A DNA stretch of 33,917 nt. Origin: an uncultured Chlorobiota bacterium (GTDB taxonomy: Bacteria > Bacteroidota > Bacteroidia > Bacteroidales > JAADGE01). Shown here piece by piece: positions 1 to 6,718 of the stretch. The notes beneath the pieces were generated by a model, which saw only the letters and a program-made list of their open reading frames with translations, was not told the DNA's origin and did no database searches. How positions within the stretch are numbered: position 1 is the stretch's first letter; each line of letters starts with the position of its first letter. The translations under genes were made by a program, and so were the position numbers. The stretch is from contig CAMZKL010000011.1 of the NCBI GenBank assembly GCA_947311255.1, positions 1-33,917 of the forward strand. Direction: 5' to 3'.

Positions 1-2
1 AC

Positions 3-176
3 TGTTCTGAAATTGCAAAAGAAGTTGCTGACGATGCAGTACAAATTCATGGAGGTTACGGACTTATGAAAGATTATCTTATTGAAAGATTTTATCGTGA
101 CCAAAGATTATTGCAAATAGGAGAGGGCACTTCTGAAATTCAAAGATTAGTTATTGCAAGACAAATTTTAAAATAA
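3..176 (+). CDS. Acyl-CoA dehydrogenase, C-terminal end only (partial)
   Basis: Only the last 57 codons lie in the window and the gene enters from the left edge. The visible peptide carries the C-terminal signature of acyl-CoA dehydrogenases: IHGGYG near its middle, an ERFYRD segment, and [10 protein letters not shown] shortly before the end. In this family the C-terminal helical domain binds FAD and helps form the tetramer, and the enzyme introduces the alpha-beta double bond into acyl-CoA substrates, passing electrons to ETF. Chain-length specificity cannot be judged because the active-site region is outside the window. It is upstream of rpsU on the same strand, but rpsU has its own promoter, so the two are probably separate transcription units. 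Confidence 0.9.
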   Translation, partial: CSEIAKEVADDAVQIHGGYGLMKDYLIERFYRDQRLLQIGEGTSEIQRLVIARQILK

Positions 177-199
177 AAAACTTGTTTTATTGAAAAATA

Positions 200-230
200 T
201 TTGTTAATTTTATACTTATTAATAATTTTG
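200..230 (+). promoter_or_regulatory. Bacteroides-type promoter for rpsU
   Basis: TTTG at 200–203, a 19-base spacer, then TAATTTTG at 223–230. This matches the Bacteroidota primary sigma consensus TTTG-N19..21-TAnnTTTG exactly. Transcription would begin near 236, leaving a leader of about 38 bases before the rpsU start at 274. Confidence 0.7.
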
Positions 231-273
231 CCGTTCAGAATTTTTTAAAACATAAATAAAAAGGACAAATTTC

Positions 274-468
274 ATGATTAAAATACCCGTTAAAGAAGGC
301 GAAAGCATCGAAAGAGCTTTAAAAAGATTAAAAAGAAAAACTGACAGAACAGGAGTTATAAAAGAAATTAGATTAAGAAAGCAATTTAATAAGCCCTCTG
401 TATTAAAACGTCAACAACTTATAAAAGCAAAATATGTTGAGCAATTAAGGCGAAAAGAAAACGAGTAA
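274..468 (+). CDS. rpsU: 30S ribosomal protein S21
   Basis: A 64-residue, highly basic protein matching S21 along its whole length: an IPVKEGESIERALKR N-terminus, then a lysine/arginine-rich helix and a KPSVLKRQQ segment. S21 binds the small ribosomal subunit near the anti-Shine-Dalgarno end of 16S rRNA and affects initiation. The length is usual for Bacteroidota. The ATG at 274 is preceded by AAAAAGGACAAATTTC, only a weak Shine-Dalgarno-like stretch. The gene has a consensus promoter upstream and a perfect hairpin downstream, so it looks monocistronic even though xerC follows on the same strand. Confidence 0.93.
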   Translation: MIKIPVKEGESIERALKRLKRKTDRTGVIKEIRLRKQFNKPSVLKRQQLIKAKYVEQLRRKENE

Positions 469-486
469 ATAAAGTGTTTTGTATTT

Positions 487-523
487 TTACTTTTCCAAAG
501 AATTATTACCTTTGGAAAAGTAA
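487..523 (+). terminator. Intrinsic terminator after rpsU
   Basis: A perfect 14-bp inverted repeat (487–500 with 510–523) around a 9-base loop lies just after the rpsU stop, followed by TGTAATTTTTAC, a modest T-rich tail. It separates rpsU from xerC. Confidence 0.7.
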
Positions 524-570
524 TGTAATTTTTACAATTCATTTTTTTATTTTCTAAAATCGTATTGTCA

Positions 571-1461
571 ATGCATAAGGAGAAGTTCTTAAAATATATA
601 GAATTCCGAAAAAAATACTCCTTCCATACTATAAATTCTTATGCACAAGATTTAACTCAATTCAATAATTTTTGTATTGAAAACAATCAAATATCATCAA
701 AAAATGAAATTGTAACTGATTTTAAAATTATCAGAAGATGGATAGCAAATTTGGCAGAAAATAAAATTGGGTCAAGGTCAATAAATAGAAAACTTTCTAC
801 TCTAAGATCATATTATAATTATTTAATAAGGGAAGGAGTAATAAAAACAAACCCAATTTCCAAAATAGTAAGACCAAAAACAGAAAAAAAATTACCAGAA
901 TTTATAAATCAAGAAAAATTAAATATTTTGTTGGACAGTGAATTGTTCGAAGATAGTTTTGATGGTATTCGCAATAAACTAATAATTGAACTTCTATATG
1001 GTACAGGAATAAGACGCTCAGAGCTCATTGGAATAAAACTACAAGATATTGATCTTGAAAAAAAAACTATTAAAGTATTAGGAAAAGGAAACAAACAAAG
1101 AATAATTCCGTTTCCAATAGTAATAATACCTGTAATAAATAAATACCTTAATTTTAGAAAAGAAATAAACACAGAAGTAAATAATCTACTTATTACAAAA
1201 GCAGGAAAAAAGTTATACCCAAATCTTGTATATAGAGTTGTTACAAAAAATGTTTCATATGTTTCATCAATTAAGAAGAAAAGCCCCCATACATTACGAC
1301 ACTCCTATGCAACACATTTATTAAATAACGGAGCAGATATAAATGCCGTTAAAGAATTGTTAGGACATGCAAATTTATCAGCAACACAAATATATACACA
1401 TAATACATTTGAAAAATTAAATAAAATTTATAAACAAGCTCATCCCAGAGCAAAAAAGTAA
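571..1461 (+). CDS. xerC: Tyrosine recombinase XerC/XerD type
   Basis: A 296-residue tyrosine recombinase of the chromosome-dimer-resolution type. The N-terminal SAM-like core-binding domain covers about residues 1–90 and the catalytic domain about 105–290. All six catalytic residues are visible and, counted from the ATG at 571, stand at R148 (TGIRRSE), K172 (GKGNKQR), H240 and R243 (HTLRH), H266 (LGHANLS) and Y275 (QIYTH). From memory these are the same positions as in E. coli XerC. The enzyme would act at dif with a partner recombinase during chromosome segregation. A TTG codon two codons upstream is a less likely start. hpf follows five bases after the stop, so the two are probably cotranscribed. 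The location between rpsU and hpf supports a housekeeping role rather than an integrase. XerC versus XerD naming is uncertain. Confidence 0.92.
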   Translation: MHKEKFLKYIEFRKKYSFHTINSYAQDLTQFNNFCIENNQISSKNEIVTDFKIIRRWIANLAENKIGSRSINRKLSTLRSYYNYLIREGVIKTNPISKIVRPKTEKKLPEFINQEKLNILLDSELFEDSFDGIRNKLIIELLYGTGIRRSELIGIKLQDIDLEKKTIKVLGKGNKQRIIPFPIVIIPVINKYLNFRKEINTEVNNLLITKAGKKLYPNLVYRVVTKNVSYVSSIKKKSPHTLRHSYATHLLNNGADINAVKELLGHANLSATQIYTHNTFEKLNKIYKQAHPRAKK

Positions 1462-1466
1462 ATACT

Positions 1467-1766
1467 ATGGATATAAATATTAAAACAACAAATTTCGATG
1501 CAGATAAAAAATTAATTGAATTCGTAAATAACAAAGTAAATAAGCTCGATAAATATTTTGACGGTATTATAAGAGCAGAAGTTTTGTTAAATTTTGATAA
1601 ATCAAAGAAGAAATTTACAGATAATAAAGAAGCAAAAATTAAAATTGAGATACCTGGCAATGATTTATTTGCAGATAAAGGAACAAGTTCGTTTGAGGAA
1701 TCCGTTGATTCTGTGATAGATGCACTTGAAAAGCAAGTAAAAAAATATAAAAGTAAACTTAAGTAA
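1467..1766 (+). CDS. hpf: Ribosome hibernation-promoting factor, short HPF/RaiA type
   Basis: A 99-residue protein of the HPF/RaiA (sigma-54 modulation protein) family. It starts with the family pattern of a beta strand followed by an amphipathic helix (INIKTTNFDADKKLIEFV) and ends in the basic helix DALEKQVKKYKSKLK. Such proteins bind the decoding centre of the 30S subunit and silence ribosomes in stationary phase or stress, as 100S dimers or inactive 70S particles. The length fits the short form, without the C-terminal dimerisation domain of long HPF. It sits five bases after xerC and is probably translated from the same mRNA. The next genes (tRNAs, tuf) have their own promoter right after its stop. 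Confidence 0.9.
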   Translation: MDINIKTTNFDADKKLIEFVNNKVNKLDKYFDGIIRAEVLLNFDKSKKKFTDNKEAKIKIEIPGNDLFADKGTSSFEESVDSVIDALEKQVKKYKSKLK

Positions 1767-1785
1767 AAAAAAGTGTAAAAAACAT

Positions 1786-1816
1786 TTTGACATAAAAAAA
1801 ATAATATCTACATTTG
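1786..1816 (+). promoter_or_regulatory. Bacteroides-type promoter for the tRNA–tuf operon
   Basis: TTTG at 1786–1789, a 19-base spacer and TACATTTG at 1809–1816 form a full match to TTTG-N19..21-TAnnTTTG. It lies 20 bases after hpf and about 80 bases before the first tRNA. As the only strong promoter before the four tRNAs and tuf, it probably drives that whole unit. Confidence 0.75.
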
Positions 1817-1820
1817 CAAA

Positions 1821-1853
1821 CCGATTTTTAAGAGTATAATCTTTAGAAATCGG
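1821..1853 (+). other. Hairpin at the predicted 5' end of the tRNA–tuf transcript
   Basis: CCGATTT (1821–1827) pairs with AAATCGG (1847–1853), with a smaller inner AAG/CTT pairing. It begins about where the transcript from the 1786–1816 promoter should start. It may protect the 5' leader or serve as a processing landmark; function is unknown. Confidence 0.4.
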
Positions 1854-1899
1854 AATAGTTCTTTTAGGAAATTTTTTATCTCAAAATACATGATTTTTT

Positions 1900-1973
1900 G
1901 CCGATATAGCTCAGTTGGCCAGAGCAGCTGATTTGTAATCAGCGGGTCGGGGATTCGAATTCCTCTATCGGCT
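1900..1973 (+). tRNA. tRNA-Thr (anticodon TGT)
   Basis: A 74-base cloverleaf: acceptor GCCGATA pairs with TATCGGC, the D-arm is GCTC/GAGC, the anticodon stem GCTGA/TCAGC holds the loop TTTGTAA (anticodon TGT), and the T-arm contains GATTCGAAT. The 3' CCA is not encoded. It is the first of four clustered tRNAs upstream of tuf and reads ACA-type threonine codons. Confidence 0.96.
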
Positions 1974-1991
1974 CTTTTTTTGATATTTTTT

Positions 1992-2074
1992 GGGGGGATT
2001 CCAGAGCGGCCAAATGGGGCAGACTGTAAATCTGTTGGTTTATACCTTCGGAGGTTCGAATCCTCCTCCCCCCA
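1992..2074 (+). tRNA. tRNA-Tyr (anticodon GTA)
   Basis: An 83-base class II tRNA with a long variable arm. Acceptor GGGGGGA pairs with TCCCCCC and the discriminator is A. The anticodon stem CAGA/TCTG encloses CTGTAAA, giving GTA. The long extra arm plus GTA identifies tyrosine. CCA is not encoded. It lies 18 bases after tRNA-Thr in the same transcript. Confidence 0.96.
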
Positions 2075-2102
2075 CAATCAAAAAAAGAAAAATAAATAAT
2101 AA

Positions 2103-2175
2103 GCGGGAGTAGCTCAGTTGGTAGAGCGACAGCCTTCCAAGCTGTAGGTCGCGGGTTCGAGCCTCGTCTTCCGCT
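2103..2175 (+). tRNA. tRNA-Gly (anticodon TCC)
   Basis: A 73-base tRNA with acceptor GCGGGAG/CTTCCGC (one G-U pair) and anticodon stem ACAGC/GCTGT around CTTCCAA, giving TCC for GGA/GGG glycine codons. The D-arm and T-arm (GGTTCGAGC) are normal. CCA is not encoded. It is the third tRNA of the tuf operon cluster. Confidence 0.96.
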
Positions 2176-2193
2176 CTTTTATTTCTTTTTAAA

Positions 2194-2265
2194 GCCGATG
2201 TAGCTCAGGGGTAGAGCGTTTCCTTGGTAAGGAAGAGGTCACGAGTTCAATTCTCGTCATCGGCT
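2194..2265 (+). tRNA. tRNA-Thr (anticodon GGT)
   Basis: A 72-base tRNA with acceptor GCCGATG/CATCGGC and anticodon stem TTCC/GGAA enclosing TTGGTAA, giving GGT for ACC/ACT threonine codons. The D-loop is short (AGGGGTA). It is the last tRNA before tuf and shares most of its acceptor sequence with the TGT isoacceptor 300 bases upstream. CCA is not encoded. Confidence 0.96.
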
Positions 2266-2336
2266 CAGCATATACTTTATATATATGTCTAACTATTTTT
2301 AATATTTTCAATCACATTATAATAAATTAAACAATC

Positions 2337-3524
2337 ATGGCTAAAGAAAAATTTGACAGGTCGAAACCGCATTTGAACATTGGTACAATTGGTCACGTTG
2401 ATCATGGAAAAACTACTTTAACTGCCGCTATAACTTTAACTTTAAGTAAAAAAGGTTTATGCGAAATTAAGGATTTTGATTCAATTGATAATGCTCCTGA
2501 GGAAAAAGAAAGAGGTATTACTATTAATACTGCTCACGTTGAATATGCAACTGAAAACAGACATTATGCTCATGTTGACTGTCCTGGTCACGCAGATTAT
2601 GTTAAGAATATGGTAACTGGTGCTGCTCAAATGGACGGTGCAATTATTGTGGTTGCAGGAACTGATGGACCAATGCCACAAACTCGTGAACACATACTTC
2701 TTGCACGTCAAGTAAACGTTCCTAGTATTGTTGTTTTTGTCAACAAAGTTGATATGGTTGATGATGAAGAACTTCTTGAATTAGTAGAAATGGAAATGAG
2801 AGAACTTCTTGATTTCTATAAATACGATGGTGATAATACTCCTGTAATTATGGGGTCGGCTCTTGGTGCATTAAATGGAGAAGCTAAATGGGAAGAGAAA
2901 ATTATGGAATTAATGGATGCAGTTGATAGCTGGATTCCACTTCCTCCAAGAGATGTAGATAAAGATTTCTTAATGCCAGTTGAAGATGTATTCTCAATTA
3001 CTGGTAGAGGAACTGTTGCAACAGGAAGAATTGAAGCTGGGAAAATTCATACAGGTGATGATGTTCAAATTATAGGACTTGGTGCTGAAAAAATGAAATC
3101 AGTTGTTACAGGAGTTGAAATGTTCCGAAAAATACTTGATGACGGACAAGCAGGTGATAATGTTGGTTTACTTTTAAGAGGAGTAAAAAAAGAAGAAATT
3201 TCAAGAGGTATGGTTATTTGTAAACCTAACTCTATAACTCCTCACACAAAATTCAAAGCTGAAATTTATGTTTTGAAAAAAGAAGAAGGAGGACGACACA
3301 CTCCATTCCATAATAATTATAGACCGCAATTTTATTTAAGAACATTAGATGTTACTGGAGTTATTATGCTTCCAGAAGGAACTGAAATGGTTATGCCAGG
3401 TGATAATGTTACAATTGAAGTAACTTTAATTACACCGGTTGCTGTTGATATGGGATTAACTTTTGCAATACGTGAAGGTGGACGTACTGTTGGAGCAGGT
3501 CAAGTAACAGAAATTCTTGAATAA
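2337..3524 (+). CDS. tuf: Translation elongation factor Tu
   Basis: A 395-residue EF-Tu of normal length. The G domain shows GHVDHGKTT (G1), the switch I segment [19 protein letters not shown] (G3) and NKVD (G4), followed by the two beta-barrel domains, with the C-terminal [14 protein letters not shown] typical of the family. It delivers aminoacyl-tRNA to the ribosomal A site in a GTP-dependent manner. The gene follows four tRNA genes and is probably processed out of the same primary transcript driven from 1786–1816. A 14-bp hairpin follows the stop. From memory, Bacteroidota generally carry a single tuf in this position. Confidence 0.98.
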   Translation: MAKEKFDRSKPHLNIGTIGHVDHGKTTLTAAITLTLSKKGLCEIKDFDSIDNAPEEKERGITINTAHVEYATENRHYAHVDCPGHADYVKNMVTGAAQMDGAIIVVAGTDGPMPQTREHILLARQVNVPSIVVFVNKVDMVDDEELLELVEMEMRELLDFYKYDGDNTPVIMGSALGALNGEAKWEEKIMELMDAVDSWIPLPPRDVDKDFLMPVEDVFSITGRGTVATGRIEAGKIHTGDDVQIIGLGAEKMKSVVTGVEMFRKILDDGQAGDNVGLLLRGVKKEEISRGMVICKPNSITPHTKFKAEIYVLKKEEGGRHTPFHNNYRPQFYLRTLDVTGVIMLPEGTEMVMPGDNVTIEVTLITPVAVDMGLTFAIREGGRTVGAGQVTEILE

Positions 3525-3547
3525 TAATTTTTGTTAAAACAATAATA

Positions 3548-3581
3548 TTAATTCGGTAGTTTTTAACTACCGAATTAATTT
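3548..3581 (+). terminator. Intrinsic terminator after tuf
   Basis: A perfect 14-bp inverted repeat (3548–3561 with 3565–3578) with a TTT loop, followed by TTTG. It stands 24 bases after the tuf stop and only 12 bases before tRNA-Trp, so it would limit read-through from tuf into tRNA-Trp–secE–nusG. Confidence 0.75.
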
Positions 3582-3590
3582 GTATAACAA

Positions 3591-3663
3591 ACGGGAGTAG
3601 CTCAGTTGGTAGAGCATCGGTCTCCAAAACCGAGTGCCGGGAGTTCGAGCCTCTCCTCCCGTG
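3591..3663 (+). tRNA. tRNA-Trp (anticodon CCA)
   Basis: A 73-base tRNA with acceptor ACGGGAG/CTCCCGT and discriminator G, as expected for bacterial tRNA-Trp. The anticodon stem TCGGT/ACCGA encloses CTCCAAA, giving CCA. The gene lies between the tuf terminator and secE, a very common bacterial arrangement. CCA tail not encoded. Confidence 0.96.
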
Positions 3664-3676
3664 CTAAATTTCAATT

Positions 3677-3868
3677 ATGAAAATTAAAGGTTATATAAAG
3701 GAGTCATATAATGAACTCGTTAATAAAGTAACATGGCCAGCATGGTCAGATTTACAAAATAGTGCTATTGTTGTAATGATAGCATCATTTATTATTGCAA
3801 TGGTAATATATGCAATGGATATTTCATTTAGTTTTGTTATGGAAACAATTTATAAGAATTTAACATAA
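3677..3868 (+). CDS. secE: Preprotein translocase subunit SecE
   Basis: A 63-residue protein with the SecE signature ESYNELVNKVTWPAWSDL (amphipathic cytoplasmic helix) followed by a single transmembrane segment at about residues 28–50. This is the short one-helix form found in most bacteria other than enterics. SecE clamps SecY in the inner-membrane SecYEG channel. It starts 14 bases after tRNA-Trp and nusG begins 4 bases after its stop, so the three are surely cotranscribed. Confidence 0.93.
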   Translation: MKIKGYIKESYNELVNKVTWPAWSDLQNSAIVVMIASFIIAMVIYAMDISFSFVMETIYKNLT

Positions 3869-3871
3869 AAA

Positions 3872-4429
3872 ATGAGTGAAATTAAAGAAAATATTGCTAA
3901 ATGGTATGTTCTTAGGGCAATTGGCGGAAAAGAAAAAAAAGTAAAAACATATATTGAAAGTGAGATAAGCCGATTAAACTTAGAAGATTTTATTTTACAA
4001 ATTGTAATTCCTACTGAAAAAGTTTTTCAAGTAAGGAAAGGCAAAAAAATTAGTAGGGAAAGAAATTATTTTCCTGGTTATGTTTTTGTTGAAGCAATTT
4101 TAGTAGGCGAAATACCTCATATTTTAAAAGGGGTACCAAATGTTATTAGTTTTTTAAGTGAAACAAGAGGAGGACAACCCGTACCACTTAGGCAAACTGA
4201 AGTGAATCGAATGCTTGGGAAAGTCGATGAATTGACTGAAAGCCAAGAAACAATATCTATTCCGTTTTATACCGGTGAAAATGTTAAAGTTACTGATGGA
4301 CCTTTTAACGGTTTTTCAGGCGTTGTTCAAGAGGTAATTGAAGAAAAAAAGAAACTTAAAGTAGAAGTTAAAATTTTTGGAAGAAAAACACCACTTGAAT
4401 TAAGTTTTATGCAAGTAGAAAAAGAATAG
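3872..4429 (+). CDS. nusG: Transcription termination/antitermination factor NusG
   Basis: A 185-residue NusG. The NGN domain spans about residues 8–120, with KWYVLRAIGGKEKKV at the start, the basic segment around RERNYFPGYVFVE, and GVPNVISFL. The KOW domain lies at about 130–183 (GENVKVTDGPFNGFSGVV). NusG binds the RNA polymerase clamp and modulates pausing and Rho or ribosome coupling. The gene lies in the canonical secE–nusG–rplK order, and rplK begins 63 bases downstream. Confidence 0.96.
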   Translation: MSEIKENIAKWYVLRAIGGKEKKVKTYIESEISRLNLEDFILQIVIPTEKVFQVRKGKKISRERNYFPGYVFVEAILVGEIPHILKGVPNVISFLSETRGGQPVPLRQTEVNRMLGKVDELTESQETISIPFYTGENVKVTDGPFNGFSGVVQEVIEEKKKLKVEVKIFGRKTPLELSFMQVEKE

Positions 4430-4492
4430 CTGTTACGTTTATATATATAATGCTTCCACAAACACTTTTAAACACTTTCAAAAAGAAAGAAA

Positions 4493-4930
4493 ATGGCTAA
4501 AGAAGTAACAAAAGTTGTTAAATTACAAATCAAAGGCGGTGCTGCTAACCCTTCACCACCAGTAGGTCCTGCACTAGGTGCTGCCGGCGTTAACATTATG
4601 GAATTCTGTAAACAGTTTAACGCAAGAACGCAAGATAAGGCAGGACAAGTTATACCGGTTGAGATTCAGGTTTATAAGGATAAATCCTTTGATTTTGTAA
4701 CAAAAACTTCACCCGCTGCAGTCCAATTATTAGCAGCTGCTAAAATAAAGTCAGGTTCAGGAGAATCTAACAGAATTAAAGTTGCTACTGTAACTTGGGA
4801 TCAAATTAAACTTATTGCTGAAGATAAAATGAAAGACCTAAATGCTTTCAAAGTTGAATCAGCAATGAAAATGATTGCAGGAACGGCGCGAAGTATGGGA
4901 ATTGTCGTGAAAGGCGAATTTCCCGGATAA
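4493..4930 (+). CDS. rplK: 50S ribosomal protein L11
   Basis: A 145-residue L11 with the hallmark [21 protein letters not shown]-terminal domain and a C-terminal rRNA-binding domain that includes the AGTARSMGI segment. L11 binds the GTPase-associated centre of 23S rRNA. The proline-rich N-terminal hinge, the site of thiopeptide interaction in the family, is intact. It is cotranscribed with rplA, 27 bases downstream. Confidence 0.97.
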   Translation: MAKEVTKVVKLQIKGGAANPSPPVGPALGAAGVNIMEFCKQFNARTQDKAGQVIPVEIQVYKDKSFDFVTKTSPAAVQLLAAAKIKSGSGESNRIKVATVTWDQIKLIAEDKMKDLNAFKVESAMKMIAGTARSMGIVVKGEFPG

Positions 4931-4957
4931 GATGAATTAATTAATCTTCCTAAGAAA

Positions 4958-5656
4958 ATGGCAAGAATAACTAAAAATGCAAAGGCAGCCTTAGCTAAAA
5001 TAGAAAAAGGCAAAAAATACTCGTTGGCTGAAGCATCATCTTTGGTAAAAGAGATAACATTCTCAAAATTTGACGCATCTGTTGATATTGATGTTAAATT
5101 AGGTGTTGATCCGCGACAAGCTGATCAAATGGTTAGAGGAACAGTGTCTTTACCACATGGAACTGGTAAAGATGTAAAAGTCCTCGTATTATGTACACCC
5201 GATAAAGAAGAAGAAGCAAAATCAGCAGGAGCAGATCACGTTGGATTGGATGAATATGTCGAAAAAATCAAAGGAGGTTGGACAGATATAGATGTTATAG
5301 TTGCAACTCCCTCTGTTATGGGTAAAATTGGACCATTAGGGCGTATATTAGGACCAAGAGGTCTTATGCCAAACCCTAAAATTGGAACAGTAACAATGGA
5401 GCTTGCAAAAACTGTAAATGAATTAAAACAAGGGAAAATTGATTTTAAAGTTGATAAATTTGGAATTATCCATTCATCAATAGCAAAAGTATCCTTTGAT
5501 GCTTCCAAAATCGAAGATAATGCGAAAGAATTTTTAAAAACAATTCTTAAATTAAGACCAGCATCTTCAAAAGGAACATACGTTCAAAGTATATATATGT
5601 CCAGTACAATGAGTACAGGAATCAACGTAGATGAGAAATCATTTAAAGTTGATTAG
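4958..5656 (+). CDS. rplA: 50S ribosomal protein L1
   Basis: A 232-residue L1 of full length. The family signature is visible in the segment around [18 protein letters not shown] (about residues 125–145), together with the N-terminal [18 protein letters not shown] strand-helix region. L1 forms the mobile L1 stalk near the E site and in many bacteria represses its own operon by binding mRNA. I saw no clear L1 mimic in the short spacers here. rplJ starts 27 bases after the stop. Confidence 0.97.
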   Translation: MARITKNAKAALAKIEKGKKYSLAEASSLVKEITFSKFDASVDIDVKLGVDPRQADQMVRGTVSLPHGTGKDVKVLVLCTPDKEEEAKSAGADHVGLDEYVEKIKGGWTDIDVIVATPSVMGKIGPLGRILGPRGLMPNPKIGTVTMELAKTVNELKQGKIDFKVDKFGIIHSSIAKVSFDASKIEDNAKEFLKTILKLRPASSKGTYVQSIYMSSTMSTGINVDEKSFKVD

Positions 5657-5683
5657 TAATAATTATTTTCAAATAATCTGATT

Positions 5684-6208
5684 ATGACACGTGAAGAAAA
5701 AAATCAGGTAATTGACATACTAACAAAAAAGATAAATAATGCTTCTCATATTTATGTTACAAATTCGCTTGGATTAAGTGCAAGTGATACTGTAAACCTA
5801 AGAAAAGAGTGTTATAAGAATGAGATAGAGTTAGTTGTCGCTAAAAATACCTTATTAATAAAAGCGATTGAAAAGTCTGATAAAGAATTGTCAGAATTGT
5901 TTGAGGTACTTAAAGGTGAAACTTCAATAATGTTTACTGAAGTTGGTAATAGACCTGCAAAATTAATTAAAGAGTTCAGAGAGAAAAATAAGCTTGAAAA
6001 ACCGGTACTGAAAGGTGCCTATGTTGAAGAAGGTTTTTATTTTGGTGATAATCAAATAGATACATTAGTAGCTATTAAATCTAAAGAAGAACTTATTGCA
6101 GATGTTATTGGATTGTTACAAGCACCAGTTGTTAACGTACTCTCAGCATTAGAATCAGGAGGAAATACTATTTCAGGTATTTTAAAGACTCTTGAAGAAA
6201 AAGAATAA
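5684..6208 (+). CDS. rplJ: 50S ribosomal protein L10
   Basis: A 174-residue L10. The N-terminal rRNA-binding domain contains YVTNSLGLSASDTVNLRKEC and KNTLLIKAIEKS. The C-terminal helix that carries L7/L12 dimers is at about residues 140–172. L10 anchors the L12 stalk that recruits translation factors. The rplA–rplJ spacer is too short (27 bases) for an L10-type autoregulatory leader of the kind known in other phyla. rplL starts 38 bases downstream. Confidence 0.96.
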   Translation: MTREEKNQVIDILTKKINNASHIYVTNSLGLSASDTVNLRKECYKNEIELVVAKNTLLIKAIEKSDKELSELFEVLKGETSIMFTEVGNRPAKLIKEFREKNKLEKPVLKGAYVEEGFYFGDNQIDTLVAIKSKEELIADVIGLLQAPVVNVLSALESGGNTISGILKTLEEKE

Positions 6209-6246
6209 TAAAAATAAAAATTAAACTATTTTAAAAATTTAGGAAA

Positions 6247-6621
6247 ATGGCAGATATTAAAGATTTTGCAGAAAAATTAGTAAACTTAACTGTAAAAGAA
6301 GTAAAAGAATTAGCAGATATTCTTAAAGACGAATACGGAATTGAACCAGCAGCAGCACCTGTAGCAGTTGCAGTAGCAGGAGGAACAGAAGGCGGAGCCG
6401 CAGAAGAAAAAACTGAATTTGATGTAATATTAAAATCAGCAGGTGCAGCTAAGTTAAAAGTTGTTAAAAAAGTTAAAGAACTTACAAGCGTTGGTCTTAA
6501 AGAAGCAAAAGAATTAGTTGATGGTGCACCTTCTGCAATTAAAGAAGGAGTTTCAAAAGAAGAAGCTGAAGCTTTAAAAGCTGAATTAGAAGGAGAAGGA
6601 GCAGAAGTAGAACTGAAATAA
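6247..6621 (+). CDS. rplL: 50S ribosomal protein L7/L12
   Basis: A 124-residue L7/L12. The N-terminal dimerisation helices are at about residues 1–32, the flexible alanine/glycine-rich hinge at about 34–55, and the C-terminal factor-binding domain follows, with [19 protein letters not shown] and [13 protein letters not shown]. Multiple copies bind L10 and stimulate EF-Tu and EF-G. The stop codon lies in a small 9-bp hairpin (6611–6619 with 6629–6637), and a larger hairpin follows before rpoB. Confidence 0.97.
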   Translation: MADIKDFAEKLVNLTVKEVKELADILKDEYGIEPAAAPVAVAVAGGTEGGAAEEKTEFDVILKSAGAAKLKVVKKVKELTSVGLKEAKELVDGAPSAIKEGVSKEEAEALKAELEGEGAEVELK

Positions 6622-6642
6622 TTTTTTAATTTCAGTTAAATT

Positions 6643-6676
6643 AGGTTTAGAGTTAAGTTATTTTAACTCTAAACCT
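6643..6676 (+). terminator. Attenuator-like hairpin between rplL and rpoB
   Basis: A perfect 14-bp stem (6643–6656 with 6663–6676) with a 6-base loop, followed only by TTTG, so the T-tract is short. Its position suggests partial termination that lowers rpoBC expression relative to the ribosomal proteins, as in many bacteria; this role is inferred. Confidence 0.65.
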
Positions 6677-6718
6677 TTTGTTGTAAATTATATTTATATT
6701 TTTAAAACAAACCTGCTT

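Noticed and set aside
565-570. TTG start two codons before the xerC ATG
   Set aside because: ATG 571 puts all six catalytic residues at the positions I remember for E. coli XerC.
4430-4492. L1- or L10-type autoregulatory leaders in the rplKAJL spacers
   Set aside because: The spacers are short and I could not see a convincing mimic of the rRNA sites.
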